NCBI GenBank assembly: GCA_020796225.1
Contig: CM036767.1
Span: 14,784,927-14,848,926 of the forward strand
Direction of reading: 5' to 3'
Length of the DNA: 64,000 nucleotides
DNA from: Arion vulgaris
Taxonomy: Eukaryota > Mollusca > Gastropoda > Stylommatophora > Arionidae
The notes under the pieces are model-generated. The model saw only the letters and a program-made list of their open reading frames with translations. It was not told the DNA's origin and searched no databases. Made by a program: the position numbers and the translations under genes. Below are positions 1 through 9,811 of the stretch, in pieces (the stretch's first letter is position 1; every line of letters starts with the position of its first letter).

Positions 1-460
1 TACTTACTTTCCTTGTTCCTGTCCATACTACTCTGTATGGAACCTTGGTCCGGTGGAGTCCTGGGCAGTGACAACGGCATCCCAATAACAGGAGTCTGTG
101 AGGAACTGTTGATAGAAGAGGCTGATTCACTGGTCAAACTACCGGACTGGGACTGCATTTGGTGGTGTTCTGGTGTGCAAGATGCGGCCATATTCTCCAT
201 GCGACACTCTTTACAGTACATACAGTGGATTAATTTGAGGGTGTTCGGGTCTAATCCTGCAGACCCTCCCCAAGGAAGGGGACCAGTGATGGGAAGAGCT
301 GCTGTTCAAACAGTCTGTGGAAGAAGAGGTATGCAAACGTTAATTATAAAAGAATTCGATATCTTAAAAAAGAAACAACGTGTCAAAAAGCAAATGCAGT
401 GACCTACCAGCTGACACCATTATAACACCCAAAGATCAAGATGGAAGTGAAAAGACAAAT
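1..460. other. Unassigned left edge
   Basis: An open frame runs at 13-402 (+, 129 codons), but its translation shows no motif, signal peptide or repeat family that I recognise. It lies upstream of a LINE-W tail and could be eroded LINE or plain non-coding DNA. I do not call it a gene. Confidence 0.3.
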
Positions 461-739
461 GATCTTCTTCTTCTTCTCGTTCACTGATGTTCAATGTCTA
501 CACAATGAGTCCAGTTCTCTGAATGTATGTCGTTTTGTTTGTTAGTTCATCAAGACTTCCAAACAGCTTTGCATGGATGTTTGTCTCTGTTGTCCAGTGT
601 TCTTTCTGCAGTTGAATTATCAGATGACAATCTTGCAGGATGTGTTCGGCAGACATGTAACAAAAAGTCTTGTCCTACCAACACTTTGTTACCAGTGACA
701 AACTTGGTCTCTGATAGCAGCACATCACAGAAAGTTCAC

Positions 740-1262
740 CACATGGGAAATGAAATGCTCGAGGAAGGCAGCGCAGGTCACCAGGAAAGATAGACTACGA
801 AATGAGGACATTAGAAGCAGGGTGGGCATAACTTCATGCACCGAATACATTGAAAGACAACAAATGCAGTGGTTTGGACATTTAATGAGAATGGAATACA
901 ACCAGTGGCGGCTTGTGATCATTTTTGTTGGTGGGGCCAGACATTTTTCCAGATAAATCATTGTTGTGGCTATATTTTAATTTATAAAATAATAAATACA
1001 CGTTATACAATATTTTGGTGGGACCCGGCCCCACTTTCCTTAATGACGAACCGTCACTGAATACAACCAACCACCAATAACAGCATACAATAAAAGAGAT
1101 CAGGTACTAGAGCCAAGGGAAGACCAAGAAAAGATGGATAGACAATATCAAGACTACACTACATAAACACGGATATAACACAACAAATGCGACTCATCTG
1201 GCCCTGGAACGCAAACAAAAGCTCCCACCCCTACACTTAACGGCAAGAGTGGACAACCAATT
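740..1262 (+). pseudogene. LINE-W 3' coding end, split by a MITE
   Basis: The translation from about 750 reads RKDRLRNEDIR, then YIERQQMQWFGHLMRME. After the 157-bp hAT-1 insert it resumes with AYNKRDQ…PRGRPRKDG. This is the extreme C-terminal region of a non-LTR reverse transcriptase ORF, downstream of the catalytic domain. Stops and frameshifts make it a dead 5'-truncated copy. The uninterrupted equivalent is at 11930-12282. Confidence 0.75.
903..1059. mobile_element. hAT-1 MITE copy 1
   Basis: A 157-bp element starts CAGTGGCGGCTTGTGATC and ends GACGAACCGTCACTG, so the termini are inverted repeats. The 8-bp sequence AATACAAC lies immediately on both sides (895-902, 1060-1067), the TSD length typical of hAT transposases. 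No coding capacity. It interrupts the LINE-W reading frame. Confidence 0.85.
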
Positions 1263-1299
1263 CCAGCATCCACCTGGGGAAAGACAATAGCACATGGTT

Positions 1300-1486
1300 T
1301 CTCCTACTTCGCAGATATGAAACGCCATCTACCGAGAGTTTTGCACAGAGCAAAGACTCCGTAGCTCCAGCAACAATCCTAAGGCTCTCATAAAAATTAC
1401 ACCGTGATTCGGTCCGGATTGGAACTCACAACTTTCAGAACGACAGACTAACGTCTCAACCAGTTAGCCATAGAGACCCGCATATA
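1300..1486 (-). mobile_element. SINE-E, partial
   Basis: Matches the full SINE-E at 2624-2878 over its tRNA-like head and body, but lacks the 3' GTGCAATGAAGTC end. On the minus strand it begins GGGTCTCTATGGCTAAC and contains a B-box-like block GAGTTCCAATCC. Appreciably diverged. Confidence 0.6.
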
Positions 1487-1524
1487 GACTCTCTTGCTCT
1501 ATCTCTCTATATATCATAAATCGT

Positions 1525-2010
1525 GGCATATCCTTTACAGGACATAGCCATCAAACAACAGTAAACGAGTCGTCGATTTTCTAGGCATAACTTATACGAT
1601 CAGTAGTTTACCATTGCTTTCTGAACGGTGAGGTCTATTTTTATCGTTAGTAAAAATTCAAGGGAACTCTTCTTCTTCTTTGTGTTCGTTCTTTACGACC
1701 AATTCTAATCACTCTTTGTGATATGTTTGATCTTTGCCAAGAAAGTGTATACGTTGCACATTGGTTTGGTAGGCCCTAAACGCATAGACACGTTTAGGAC
1801 ACATGCACCGATTTCAGCCAAACCTCCTTAGTCACCTCTTACGACATGCGTGGCAGGTAACAGTGGTTCTATTCTTTACACCCCAAATTTGGGCCCGGTA
1901 ACCACTCGGCGCAAGGAACTAATTTGCTTCAAGTTTCCGGAGTTTGAACCAGGTACGCTTGGTTGTGACCGAGCTCGCTACCGTTTCAGCTACAGACGCT
2001 CACTATCTCT
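1525..2010 (-). mobile_element. SINE-G, split by SINE-B
   Basis: Left part 1525-1660 matches 7275-7410 (TCGTGGCATATCCTTTACA…TTGCTTTCTGAACGG). Right part 1913-2010 carries the tRNA-like head on the minus strand (TGTAGCTGAAACGGTAGCG, B-box-like GGTTCAAACTCC). Both halves are collinear with the intact 7265-7545 copy once 1669-1912 is removed. Confidence 0.7.
1669..1912 (-). mobile_element. SINE-B inside SINE-G
   Basis: Full-length SINE-B in minus orientation: (TTC)n at its left edge is the (GAA)n tail, and ACCGGGCCCAAATTTGGGG is the head. It is flanked by AAGGGAACT (1660-1668) and AAGGAACT (1913-1920), a probable TSD, so it is younger than SINE-G. Confidence 0.8.
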
Positions 2011-2044
2011 CTATACACAAGAAGAAGAAAATCCCTAACAAATG

Positions 2045-2600
2045 CACTAAGATATTCACAACACATACGTTCAAAATATGTAGACCGTATTACTTCCCCT
2101 GAATCTATATGCACAACAGAGAGAGGGAATGCTTCTTATGTGGTCTCTTAGATCCCAGCATACATCACTTCCTATTTATGTAGAGGAGAACATTCCAAAC
2201 TGGAAGCAGTATGGTCGTTGTTGTGTTGATATTCTCTATACGATACAACCTCTACCGGTCTCCTAGTAAAAAGTAGCAAAGTAACCCTTTCATACCTTGT
2301 AGTATATAGGGCAATACAGTGTTAGGCCTGTATTTTCATTGACCGTCGGCACACGATGGGTGATGTGGTCAGCATCACGCCGGCCGCCTTTACTTCCCCA
2401 GAGCATGTCTGAGGCTGGGTCGACCTGAGAGCCGTCGTGGTCGGGAAAATTCCACGCGCATTGCGGAAGCTGAACCCAGACCACCAACCTTGCGAAGCGA
2501 GTTCACTAACAACTACGCTACAGCGACTCTCCCGGTCTCCTAGTAGTGAACACAAAAACCCGACTGCTACAGATAAGATCAAATGAACATGGGGATAGTG
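2045..2600 (+). pseudogene. LINE ORF end with Cys/His knuckle, split by SINE-D
   Basis: The translation near 2125 reads RECFLCGLLDPSIHHFLF, a Cys-x2-Cys…His pattern like the knuckle after RNase H in some I-clade LINEs. The segment is interrupted by SINE-D. CCGGTCTCCTAGTA occurs at 2255-2268 and 2532-2545. Lineage assignment is weak. Confidence 0.45.
2269..2531 (-). mobile_element. SINE-D with 14-bp TSD
   Basis: Minus-strand SINE. Its head contains GTAGCGTAGTTGTTAGTGAA and a GGTTCAGCTTCCG B-box-like block. Its end reads TACAAGGTATGAAAGGGTTA. It is bounded by a perfect 14-bp direct repeat CCGGTCTCCTAGTA, the size expected of LINE-endonuclease retroposition. Confidence 0.85.
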
Positions 2601-2623
2601 TGTGGTCAGAAGTCCATGCTTAA

Positions 2624-2878
2624 AGGGGTTTTAAAGCCGAAGGATTGACTTCATTGCACCGGGTTTTACGCCATATGGCTCGGCTCCTCTCCGCAGAAAT
2701 GGCACCCCACCTGCCGAGAGTATTGCACAAAGCACTAACTCTGTAGCTCCAGCAACAATCCTAAGGGTCTCTGGAAAAAAAAACTGCACTCGTGAACAGA
2801 ACGGCACGGTCAGATTCGAACCCACGAACTTTAACTCACAAGGCAAAGGGTTTAACCACTTAGCCACACAGACCCCCG
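2624..2878 (-). mobile_element. SINE-E, full length
   Basis: Best-preserved SINE-E, about 255 bp. On the minus strand: head GTCTGTGTGGCTAAGTGG (A box), GTGGGTTCGAATCTG (B box), then the body, GGTGCAATGAAGTCAATC and an A-rich end. A 13-bp TSD AGTCCATGCTTAA lies at 2611-2623 and 2879-2891. This is the reference for the other SINE-E copies. Confidence 0.88.
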
Positions 2879-2891
2879 AGTCCATGCTTAA

Positions 2892-3135
2892 CGTACTCAA
2901 CACGGAGTCGCAGATAGCGGTTTTGATAACCCACTGCGCTAGTGATCATATCATGCCATATAAATTCCGGGGTTCGAGGCCATCTTGGACCAACAATTCT
3001 CTGGTATGCCCACAGTAAGCGCTTGGACGACTACAGGAGACCTTGATCCGTTACTTGGAGATCTAAATTACGAGTACATCTGAAGTCGGAGTAAGATTCG
3101 CCTGAATAGCAAGAGGACACCTGGTGATAACTTCT
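2892..3135. other. Unassigned, tRNA-like boxes
   Basis: CACTAGCGCAGTGGGTTATC (minus strand, near 2925-2945) resembles an A box, and CCGGGGTTCGAGGCC (plus, near 2968) resembles a B box. They are on opposite strands, so I cannot assemble a SINE head from them. Confidence 0.25.
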
Positions 3136-3390
3136 GTTTCTTCTTCTTCTTTTTCGAACGCTCCATATCGACTCTTTGTGATGTGTATGTGATCTGAGCC
3201 TAAGAGCGATTGTACGGTGTGCCAGTTATGCGCCGACAAATAGGCCAGCATATTCAATTTCTGCGACGCTTTTTATTTACTAGGGTAGCTTTCCTAGGCC
3301 CCTACCTTGGCCGCCCCTTACGACATGCCTTGTAGGTCTCAGTGGTACTATTCTTTGCTCCCATTGCGAACCCCAACAACATACGGGTGA
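3136..3390 (-). mobile_element. SINE-C
   Basis: Minus-strand copy of the roughly 255-bp SINE-C family: (GAA)n tail at left, TTTATTTACTAGGGTAGC in the middle, CTTACGACATGCC hairpin block, and the GCAATGGGAGCAAAG head at right. No clear TSD seen. Confidence 0.75.
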
Positions 3391-3464
3391 GTATCATCCT
3401 AACTTCTTTCTAGCCACAAGGGGTGCAAACGTATTGATCAAAAGAAAACACATTTGTACAAATA

Positions 3465-3794
3465 GATCACAGGTAAGATTTTACAAGATCACAGGTAAGA
3501 TTTTACAAGATCACAGGTAAGATTTTACAGGATCACAGGTAAGATTTTACAGGATCACAGGTAAGATTTTACAAGATCACAGGTAAGATTTTACAAGATC
3601 ACAGGTAAGATTTTACAAGATCACAGGTAAGATTTTACAAGATCACAGGTAAGATTTTACAGGATCACAGGTAAGATTTTACAGGATCACAGGTAAGATT
3701 TTACAAGATCACAGGTAAGATTTTACAGGATCACAGGTAAGATTTTACAAGATCACAGGTAAGATTTTACAAGATCACAGGTAAGATTTTACAA
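3465..3794. repeat. 22-bp minisatellite, 15 units, splice-donor-like
   Basis: Fifteen head-to-tail 22-bp units, GATCACAGGTAAGATTTTAC followed by AA or AG. The only recurrent variation is A/G near the unit end. Every unit contains CAGGTAAGA, a match to the metazoan 5' splice-site consensus on the plus strand. Confidence 0.95.
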
Positions 3795-3799
3795 TCAGA

Positions 3800-4030
3800 C
3801 TTTACTTTCACAGTACCACATTAGATGAGTTATAACGAGCGTATGAAGAGAACGAGACAGATCCCAGTGAACCAAGAGATGACGAAAATATGCTAGCGCT
3901 GGATAAGATACACCTTAAGAAAACCCGAGGGAATATAACAAAAATGGATCTTTCGCGGAACCCGCATGGAAAGCGAAAGATAGGGAAGCCTAGAAATACA
4001 CGGGGACTCCAATACATAACATTTAATAAT
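3800..4030 (+). pseudogene. LINE-Q tail fragment
   Basis: The translation contains LALDKIHLKKTRGNITK and RNPHGKRKIGKPRNTRG, collinear with the 37015-37365 copy (LDRIHFAKT…, NPQGQRKK). This is the C-terminal end of a non-LTR reverse transcriptase ORF, truncated at both sides. Confidence 0.65.
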
Positions 4031-4590
4031 CACTTGGACAGAATTCAACCACAACACACTCCAGAGTGCCAGCTGTGTGCACATCATAATGAAACCTTTC
4101 CCCGCCACCTCTTCAGGTGTCAAAGTAAAAAAAGTAAAGGAACCCTTTCATACCTCGTGGTATATAGGTCAATACAGTGTTAGGCCTTTATTTTAATTGA
4201 CCGTCGGCACAGTATGGGTGATGTAGTCAGCATCACGCCGGCCGCCTTTACTTTCCCAGAGCATGTCTGGTACCCAGTTGAGGCTGGGTCGACCTGAGAG
4301 CCGTCGCGGTCGAGAAAATTCCACGCGCACTGTGGGAGTTGAACCCAGACCACCAGCCTTGCGAAGTGAGTTCACTAACAACTACTCTACAGCGACTCTC
4401 AGTTGCCAAGCCCTAGATGAGATCAGGAAGACCCTCCTTCCTCCAAGAGCAGATAAATGGAACACATTATACGGAACAAAAGAACAACCCACAAACACAT
4501 GCAGATACCCTACACTACATAGCATTGGGCCGAAGGACAAGAGTTTCAGTACCGCAGGATCATTGAAGAAGAAGAACAACGATACACGGA
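4031..4590 (+). pseudogene. RNase H-type LINE C-terminus, split by SINE-D
   Basis: The translation reads HTPECQLCAHHNETFPRHLF and RCQ up to about 4125. It resumes after the SINE with CQALDEIRKTLLPPRADKWN, and a GAAGAAGAA tail lies at 4565. The Cys-x2-Cys…His…Cys knuckle is typical after RNase H in I-clade-like LINEs. Confidence 0.6.
4132..4398 (-). mobile_element. SINE-D inside LINE
   Basis: Minus-strand SINE-D, nearly identical in layout to 2269-2531. Flanks AGGTGTCAA (near 4114) and AGTTGCCAA (near 4400) look like a mutated TSD. Removing it restores the LINE frame RCQALDEIR. Confidence 0.8.
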
Positions 4591-4606
4591 AGAGCTGGAC
4601 GGATCT

Positions 4607-4972
4607 TTTTTTTTTTTTTTTTTTTCTTTTTCTTTTTTTTTTTTTTTTTTTCTATCGTCCGCTTTCAACTCAGACGAAGTTTCATCTCTGAAACTGAATT
4701 TTGCGTGAAAATCTGTTTTTCAATTTCTTACAATGGCAGCAGCGTGCACATTGTAAATTACTTTACACTGGCAGCCGTGTGCTCAATGTACTCGTAATTA
4801 GTATTCCCTCGCCATACAGGCAGATTTTCTCCGACTTCAGAGGTACTCATGTTATCGTCCTGAGTAAGACCAGGGACTCGAACAAATGCCGGACAGTAGG
4901 TTCGAACCCGAGCTATGAGGCGTCTCACAGCTAGCAGGCCGAGCTACTATCAACTACTCTGAGGCAGTCACC
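4607..4972 (-). mobile_element. SINE-J with poly(A) and 13-bp TSD
   Basis: A single 366-bp minus-strand element. Head: TAGTAGCTCGGCCTGCTAGC, then the canonical B box GGGTTCGAACCT. It ends in a T-rich run on the plus strand (poly(A) on its own strand, 4607-4651). GCTGGACGGATCT flanks it at 4594-4606 and 4973-4985. Only copy in the window. Confidence 0.8.
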
Positions 4973-5011
4973 GCTGGACGGATCTGAAAGAGATAGTTCA
5001 AGAAAGTAAGA

Positions 5012-5328
5012 TCGTCCGCCTGCCCAGTGTGTTCGTAGTGCGTTGGACGACGGATGACAAGCCCCCTGTGAGTGCGGTTCAATTCAGCGGAGAGGCAGAA
5101 AAGCCACAGGTTCTCCAGATTTACGGTGTTCGTGGCACCGAAGCGAAGGGTTACGATGTTCATGGCACCGAGCCGAAGAGTTACGATGTCCATGGCACCG
5201 AGTCGAAGGGTTACGATGTTCATGGCACCGAACCGAAGGGTTACGATGTCCATGGCACCGAACCGAAGGGTTCGATGTTCATGTCACCGAGTCGGAGAGC
5301 TGAAAGCTCAAGAGCTTCTGGATCGGAA
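5012..5328 (+). mobile_element. SINE-A with expanded internal block
   Basis: tRNA-like head (GTTCGTAGTGCGTTGGACGA; B box GGTTCAATTC). The block GTTACGATGTCCATGGCACC is present about six times (5130-5290) against two in ordinary SINE-A copies. Ends GGATCGGAAAAA. TSD AAAGTAAGA at 5003-5011 and 5329-5337. Confidence 0.88.
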
Positions 5329-5399
5329 AAAGTAAGACTTATCGGATTGGTTGGGGAGGGAAGGAAAAGGTGAAAAAGGCACAAGAGGTAGTAAGGAAG

Positions 5400-5423
5400 G
5401 AGAGAGAGAGAGAGAGAGAGAGA
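5400..5423. repeat. (GA)n microsatellite
   Basis: About 12 uninterrupted GA dinucleotides. The flanking AAGGCACAAGAGGTAG tract matches no family here. Confidence 0.95.
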
Positions 5424-5594
5424 GGAGATACCGTAAGATCTGACTATATGTGAGGCCGCCAAGCAGATTAAACTTATGTTACTACCAAGTTACTGTGTGT
5501 CTTCTAAAATGCTTGTTCGTTGTTCATACTTCCACACACACACAATATTAAAGTATGTAATAATTCATCACCCTCAATAACCTCATCATCATCT

Positions 5595-6115
5595 AGCTCG
5601 TCCTGAGCAGAACTTTGCCACCCCAACAGTCCTCCGGAATTTCTCTCTCATAGGTCAGAGAATTTCTCTCTCTGCCGCTGCAGCCGTCATGTTCACACCA
5701 ATAGTTACATCCTGAATCCATCTTCTCCGTGGTCTTCCTCTTCTTCTCTTTACCGGTATACCTCCTTTCATGATGGTCTTCTCCAGCAATTCATGTCTTT
5801 TTATATGTCCAATCCGTGTGGTTACCGGGGCCTAAATTTGGGGTGTAAAGAATAGAACCACTGTTACCTGCCACGCATGTCGTAAGAGGCGTCTAAGGAG
5901 GTTTGGCTGAAATCGGATGCATGTGTCCTAAACGTGTAGAAGTCTTATGCGTTTAGGGCCTACTAAACCAATATGCAACGTATACACGTTCTTGGCAAAG
6001 ATCAAACTTATCACAAAGAGTGATTCAAATTGGTCGTAAAGAACGAACGCAAAGAAGAAGAAGGAGATATGTCCAAAATACCTCAATTTTCTCTTTCTTA
6101 TTTGAAGCAATAATC
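5595..6115 (-). pseudogene. LINE-M tail, split by SINE-B
   Basis: On the minus strand the segment encodes the LINE-M C-terminus: KRHELLEKTIMKGG, then KEEDHGEDGF, and ends with a TCATCATC tract that is the (ATG)n tail on its own strand. ATATGTCCAA is duplicated either side of SINE-B (5803-5812, 6067-6076). Confidence 0.7.
5813..6066 (+). mobile_element. SINE-B with 10-bp TSD
   Basis: Full-length copy: head GTGTGGTTACCGGGGCC, GTCGTAAGAGGCGTCTAAGG, ACGTTCTTGGCAAAGATC, (GAA)n. Its TSD inside LINE-M makes it younger than that LINE. Confidence 0.85.
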
Positions 6116-6119
6116 TAAA

Positions 6120-6511
6120 TAAACAAAATAGCGTAGACGTAACAAGGTGAGTATGAACACCAAACAGACCAGGAACGCGGAAGATTTAAGTTGAGAACGA
6201 ACATATGATTTGGTGAAAGGAATAGTAAACAGAGAGGTGTAGAGATAACAACAATCAAGTAACAAGGATATAGACAATCCTAGGAGATTGTTGATCTAGA
6301 AGAGGCTTCTAAGAATGTTGCTAATAAGCCTGGGAGCTTGTTTACACCATCATCGCGGCGGATCAAGTCCGTATAATAATGTTGTCATATTGGCGTACGT
6401 CATAAGATTATCTACCGGTGGAGATAACAGAGTACCTGGAGTGTAGGGCAGGGCCGTGTTATATCTCTTTACGAGTTCCGTCTTTCCTGTTTACTACATA
6501 TCGTTCGAGTG
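6120..6511. other. Unassigned spacer
   Basis: No open frame, tRNA-like box or repeat shared with the rest of the window was recognised. Confidence 0.4.
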
Positions 6512-7190
6512 GTGCCCAAATTTGGGGTGTAAAGAATAGAACCACTGTTATCCGCCACGCATGTTGTAAGAGGCGACTAAGGAGGTTTGACTGAAATCGG
6601 ATGCACGTGTCCGCTAAGGAATGCTAACCGAAACAAATGCTTGCAGACAACGGATGCACCAGGCCGTAAGGCGCATAACAAGGTGCAACGATCCCTCACA
6701 ATGAGGAATGGGATAACGGATTCTACGGTCGCCAATCTGCCTCGGGAGATTTAGCCACGCAGTAAGAATGTCAGACCTACCATCACGAGGGTAGCCAAAA
6801 CTTACTGCGGGAAGAGGTCGGCACAAACGGTAAGCAGAAATCATAGGAATTATATCCTACAGAACTGACCCCAGTGTGATGACTTGAGAAGAAAGAGGTG
6901 GGCCACTTACACTAGTGTCCAAGACAAACTGTATGGCGTGGCTGATAATCTGAGACAGACGGCTGCTTTATTAGGGAATGGGAAATCCCAATCTAGAGAA
7001 CACAGAAGACAAACTGTATGGCATGGCTGATAATCTGAGGCAGACGACCGCCTTTATTAGAGAATCCGAAATTCCAATCTAGTGAGAACGCAGAAGACAA
7101 ACTGTATGGCGTGGCTGATAATCTGAGGCAGACGGCTGCCTTTATTAGAGAATCCGAAATGCTAATCTAGTGAGAACGCAGAAGATGATG
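6512..7190 (+). mobile_element. SINE-BR chimeric element
   Basis: The SINE-B head (CCCAAATTTGGGGTGTAAAG to CTGAAATCGGATGCACGTG, 6512-6615) runs directly into a different body (GGAATGCTAACCGAAAC…CCAGGCCGTAAGGCGCATAA). The body matches 39350-39745 and 22600-22975. The 3' portion is tandemly triplicated. The same junction occurs at 39745. Confidence 0.8.
6924..7187 (+). repeat. Triplicated SINE-BR 3' tail
   Basis: Three roughly 90-bp direct units, each ACAAACTGTATGGCGTGGCT…GAGAACGCAGAAG, differing by a few substitutions. Other SINE-BR copies have one. Confidence 0.85.
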
Positions 7191-7264
7191 AAGTTTACTA
7201 CATATAGGAAGCCGACAAGTCAAAGTAAGCGAAAGGGAGATTCATTCTTATTTTTCATGTTTGT

Positions 7265-7545
7265 TGGCCTACACGATCTGAAAAGGAAAATCCTGGCATA
7301 TCCTTTACATGACGTTGCCATCAGATACAGTAAACGAGACGTCGATTTTCTAAGCACCACTTATACTTTCAGTAGTCTGCCATTGGTTTCTGAACGGTGT
7401 GGTCTATTTTTACCGTTCGTAACAATCCACGCCGAACAAATTTGCTTCCAAACTGCCGGCTGCGGAGTTTGAAACAGGTACGCTTGTATTGTTATCGAGC
7501 TCACTACCGCCTAAGCTACAGACACCCACATATACGCTTACTGAT
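7265..7545 (-). mobile_element. SINE-G, most complete copy
   Basis: On the minus strand: TGTCTGTAGCTTAGGCGG (A-box region), GTTTCAAACTCCG (B-box-like), body with CGTTCAGAAACCAATGGCAG, ending TGTAAAGGATATGCCAGG. Reference for the split copies at 1525 and 52795. Confidence 0.7.
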
Positions 7546-7772
7546 ATAACCAATACAATGTTCGTTCTTAGGTTGAAAGTGCGTGCCTTGGCGTAAAGAG
7601 GCGTTTATCCCTTACAAAACAAACAAACAAATGAACAACTGATACAAGCAAAGTGTTCTCACTCCCTCCCTCTCTCTCACTCCCTCCTCTCACTCCTCTC
7701 TCTCACTCCCACACAAACATCATACATAAGAGGCGTTAATCCTACTTGTGTTATCGATGTCATTTCGTTATA

Positions 7773-9775
7773 TAAGTATCTTGTATCATTTGTTTGATAA
7801 CATAAACATCTTGTATCATCTGTTTGATAACATAAACATCTTGTACCATCTGTTTGATAACATACACATCCTGTATCATTTGTTTGATAACATACACATC
7901 CTGTATCATCTGTTTGATAACATACACATCCTGTATCATCTGTTTGATAACATACACATCATGTATCATCTGTTTGATAACATACATATCCTGTATCATC
8001 TGTTTGATAAATACCTCCTGTATCATCTGTTTGATCCAAACAACAACAATGACATCTTTTGATAACATACATCCTGTATCATCTGTTTGATAACAACACA
8101 TCATGTAATCATCTGTTTGATAACATACACATCCTTATCATTTGTTTGATAACATACACATCCTGTATCATCTGTTTGATAACATACACATCCTGTATCA
8201 TCTGTTTGATAACATACATATCCTGTATCATCTGTTTGATAACATAACACATCCCATCATCTGTTTGATAATCATACACATCTTGTATCATCTGTTTGAA
8301 ACATACACATCCTGATATCATCCTTTGATAACATACATCACATCTGTATCATCTGTTTGATAACATACACATCCTGTATCATCTGTTTGATAACAAACAC
8401 ATCTTGTACCATCTGTTTGATAACACACACATCCTGACATCTGTTTGATAACATACACATCATGTATCATGTGTTTGATAACATACACATCTTGTATCAT
8501 CTGTTTGATAACATACACATCCTCCTATCATCTGTTTGAAACAACACATCCTGTATCATCACGTTTGATAACATACACATCTTATCATCTGTTTGATAAC
8601 ATACAACATCCTGTATCATCTTTTGATAAACAAACACATCTATACCATCTGTTTGATAACATACACATCCTACCATCTGTTTGATAACATACACATCCTG
8701 ATCATCTGTATGATAACAACATCCTCCTATCATCTGTCTCGATAACATACACATCCTCCTATCATCTGTTTGATAACATAAAACATCCTTATCATCTGTT
8801 TGATAAACATAAACATCTTGTATCATCTTATAACATAACATCCAAATCATCTACTTTGATAACATACACATCCTTATCATCTGTTTGATAACAAACACAT
8901 CTTGTACCATCTGTTTGATAACATACACATCCTGTATCATCTGTTTGATAACATACACATCCTCCTATCATCTGTTTGATAACATTCTCATCCTGTACCA
9001 TCTGTTTGATAACATACACATCTGTACATCTGTTTGATAACATACAAACATCAAATCATCTGTTGATAACATACAACATCCTCCTATCATTTGTTTGATA
9101 ACAACACATCCTGTACCATCTGTTTGATAACATAAACATCCTGTATCATCTGCTCTGATACACAAAACATCCTGTATCATCTGTTTGATAACATACACAT
9201 CCTGTATCATCTGTTTGATACATACACATCCTAATCACTGTTGATAACATACACATCCTGATCATCGTTTGATAACAAACACATCCTGTACATACTGTCT
9301 GATAACAAAACAATCCTCCATCATCTGTTTATAACATACACACAATAACATCTGTTTGATAACATACACATCATATACAACTGTTTGATAACATACACAT
9401 CATGTATCATCTGTTTGATAACAAACTACATACCTGTATCATCTGTTTGATACAACATATCCTGTAATCATCTGTTTGATACAATTCACATCCAGATCAT
9501 CTGTTTGATAACATACACAATCCTGATCATCTGTTTGATAACATACACATCCTTACCATCTGTTTGATAACAACACATCCTCCTATCATCTGTTTGATAA
9601 CAAATCATCATGTATCATCGTTTGATATACATATCTGTACCATCTGTTTGATAACATAACATCTGTATCATTGTTTGATAACATAACATCATGTACCATC
9701 TGTTTGATCACATACACATCCTCCTATCACTGTTTGATAACATACACATCCTGTATCATCTGTTTGATAAAGCAT
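7773..9775. repeat. 30-bp minisatellite, about 2 kb
   Basis: Roughly 65 units of ATCATCTGTTTGATAACATA followed by CACATCCTGT. The first about 8 units are nearly exact; after about 8000 the units carry frequent 1-3 bp deletions and rare insertions. Because 30 is divisible by 3, spurious frames (repeats of TYTSCIICLI or KQMIQDVYVI) open on both strands. Confidence 0.97.
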
Positions 9776-9811
9776 GTATGTTGTATTCTTTACATGATAA
9801 ACAGTATATCA

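Noticed and set aside
13..402. 129-codon frame as a host gene
   Set aside because: No start context, motif or homology I can recognise; adjacent to LINE remains.
3465..3794. CRISPR or telomere-type array
   Set aside because: No spacers and a 22-bp non-telomeric unit; a plain minisatellite.
4607..4972. tRNA gene on the minus strand (canonical GGTTCGAACC)
   Set aside because: Only the B box is canonical; the poly(A) tail and 13-bp TSD show retroposition.
7773..9775. CRISPR-like array
   Set aside because: Units are contiguous 30-mers without unique spacers, in clearly eukaryotic repeat-rich DNA.
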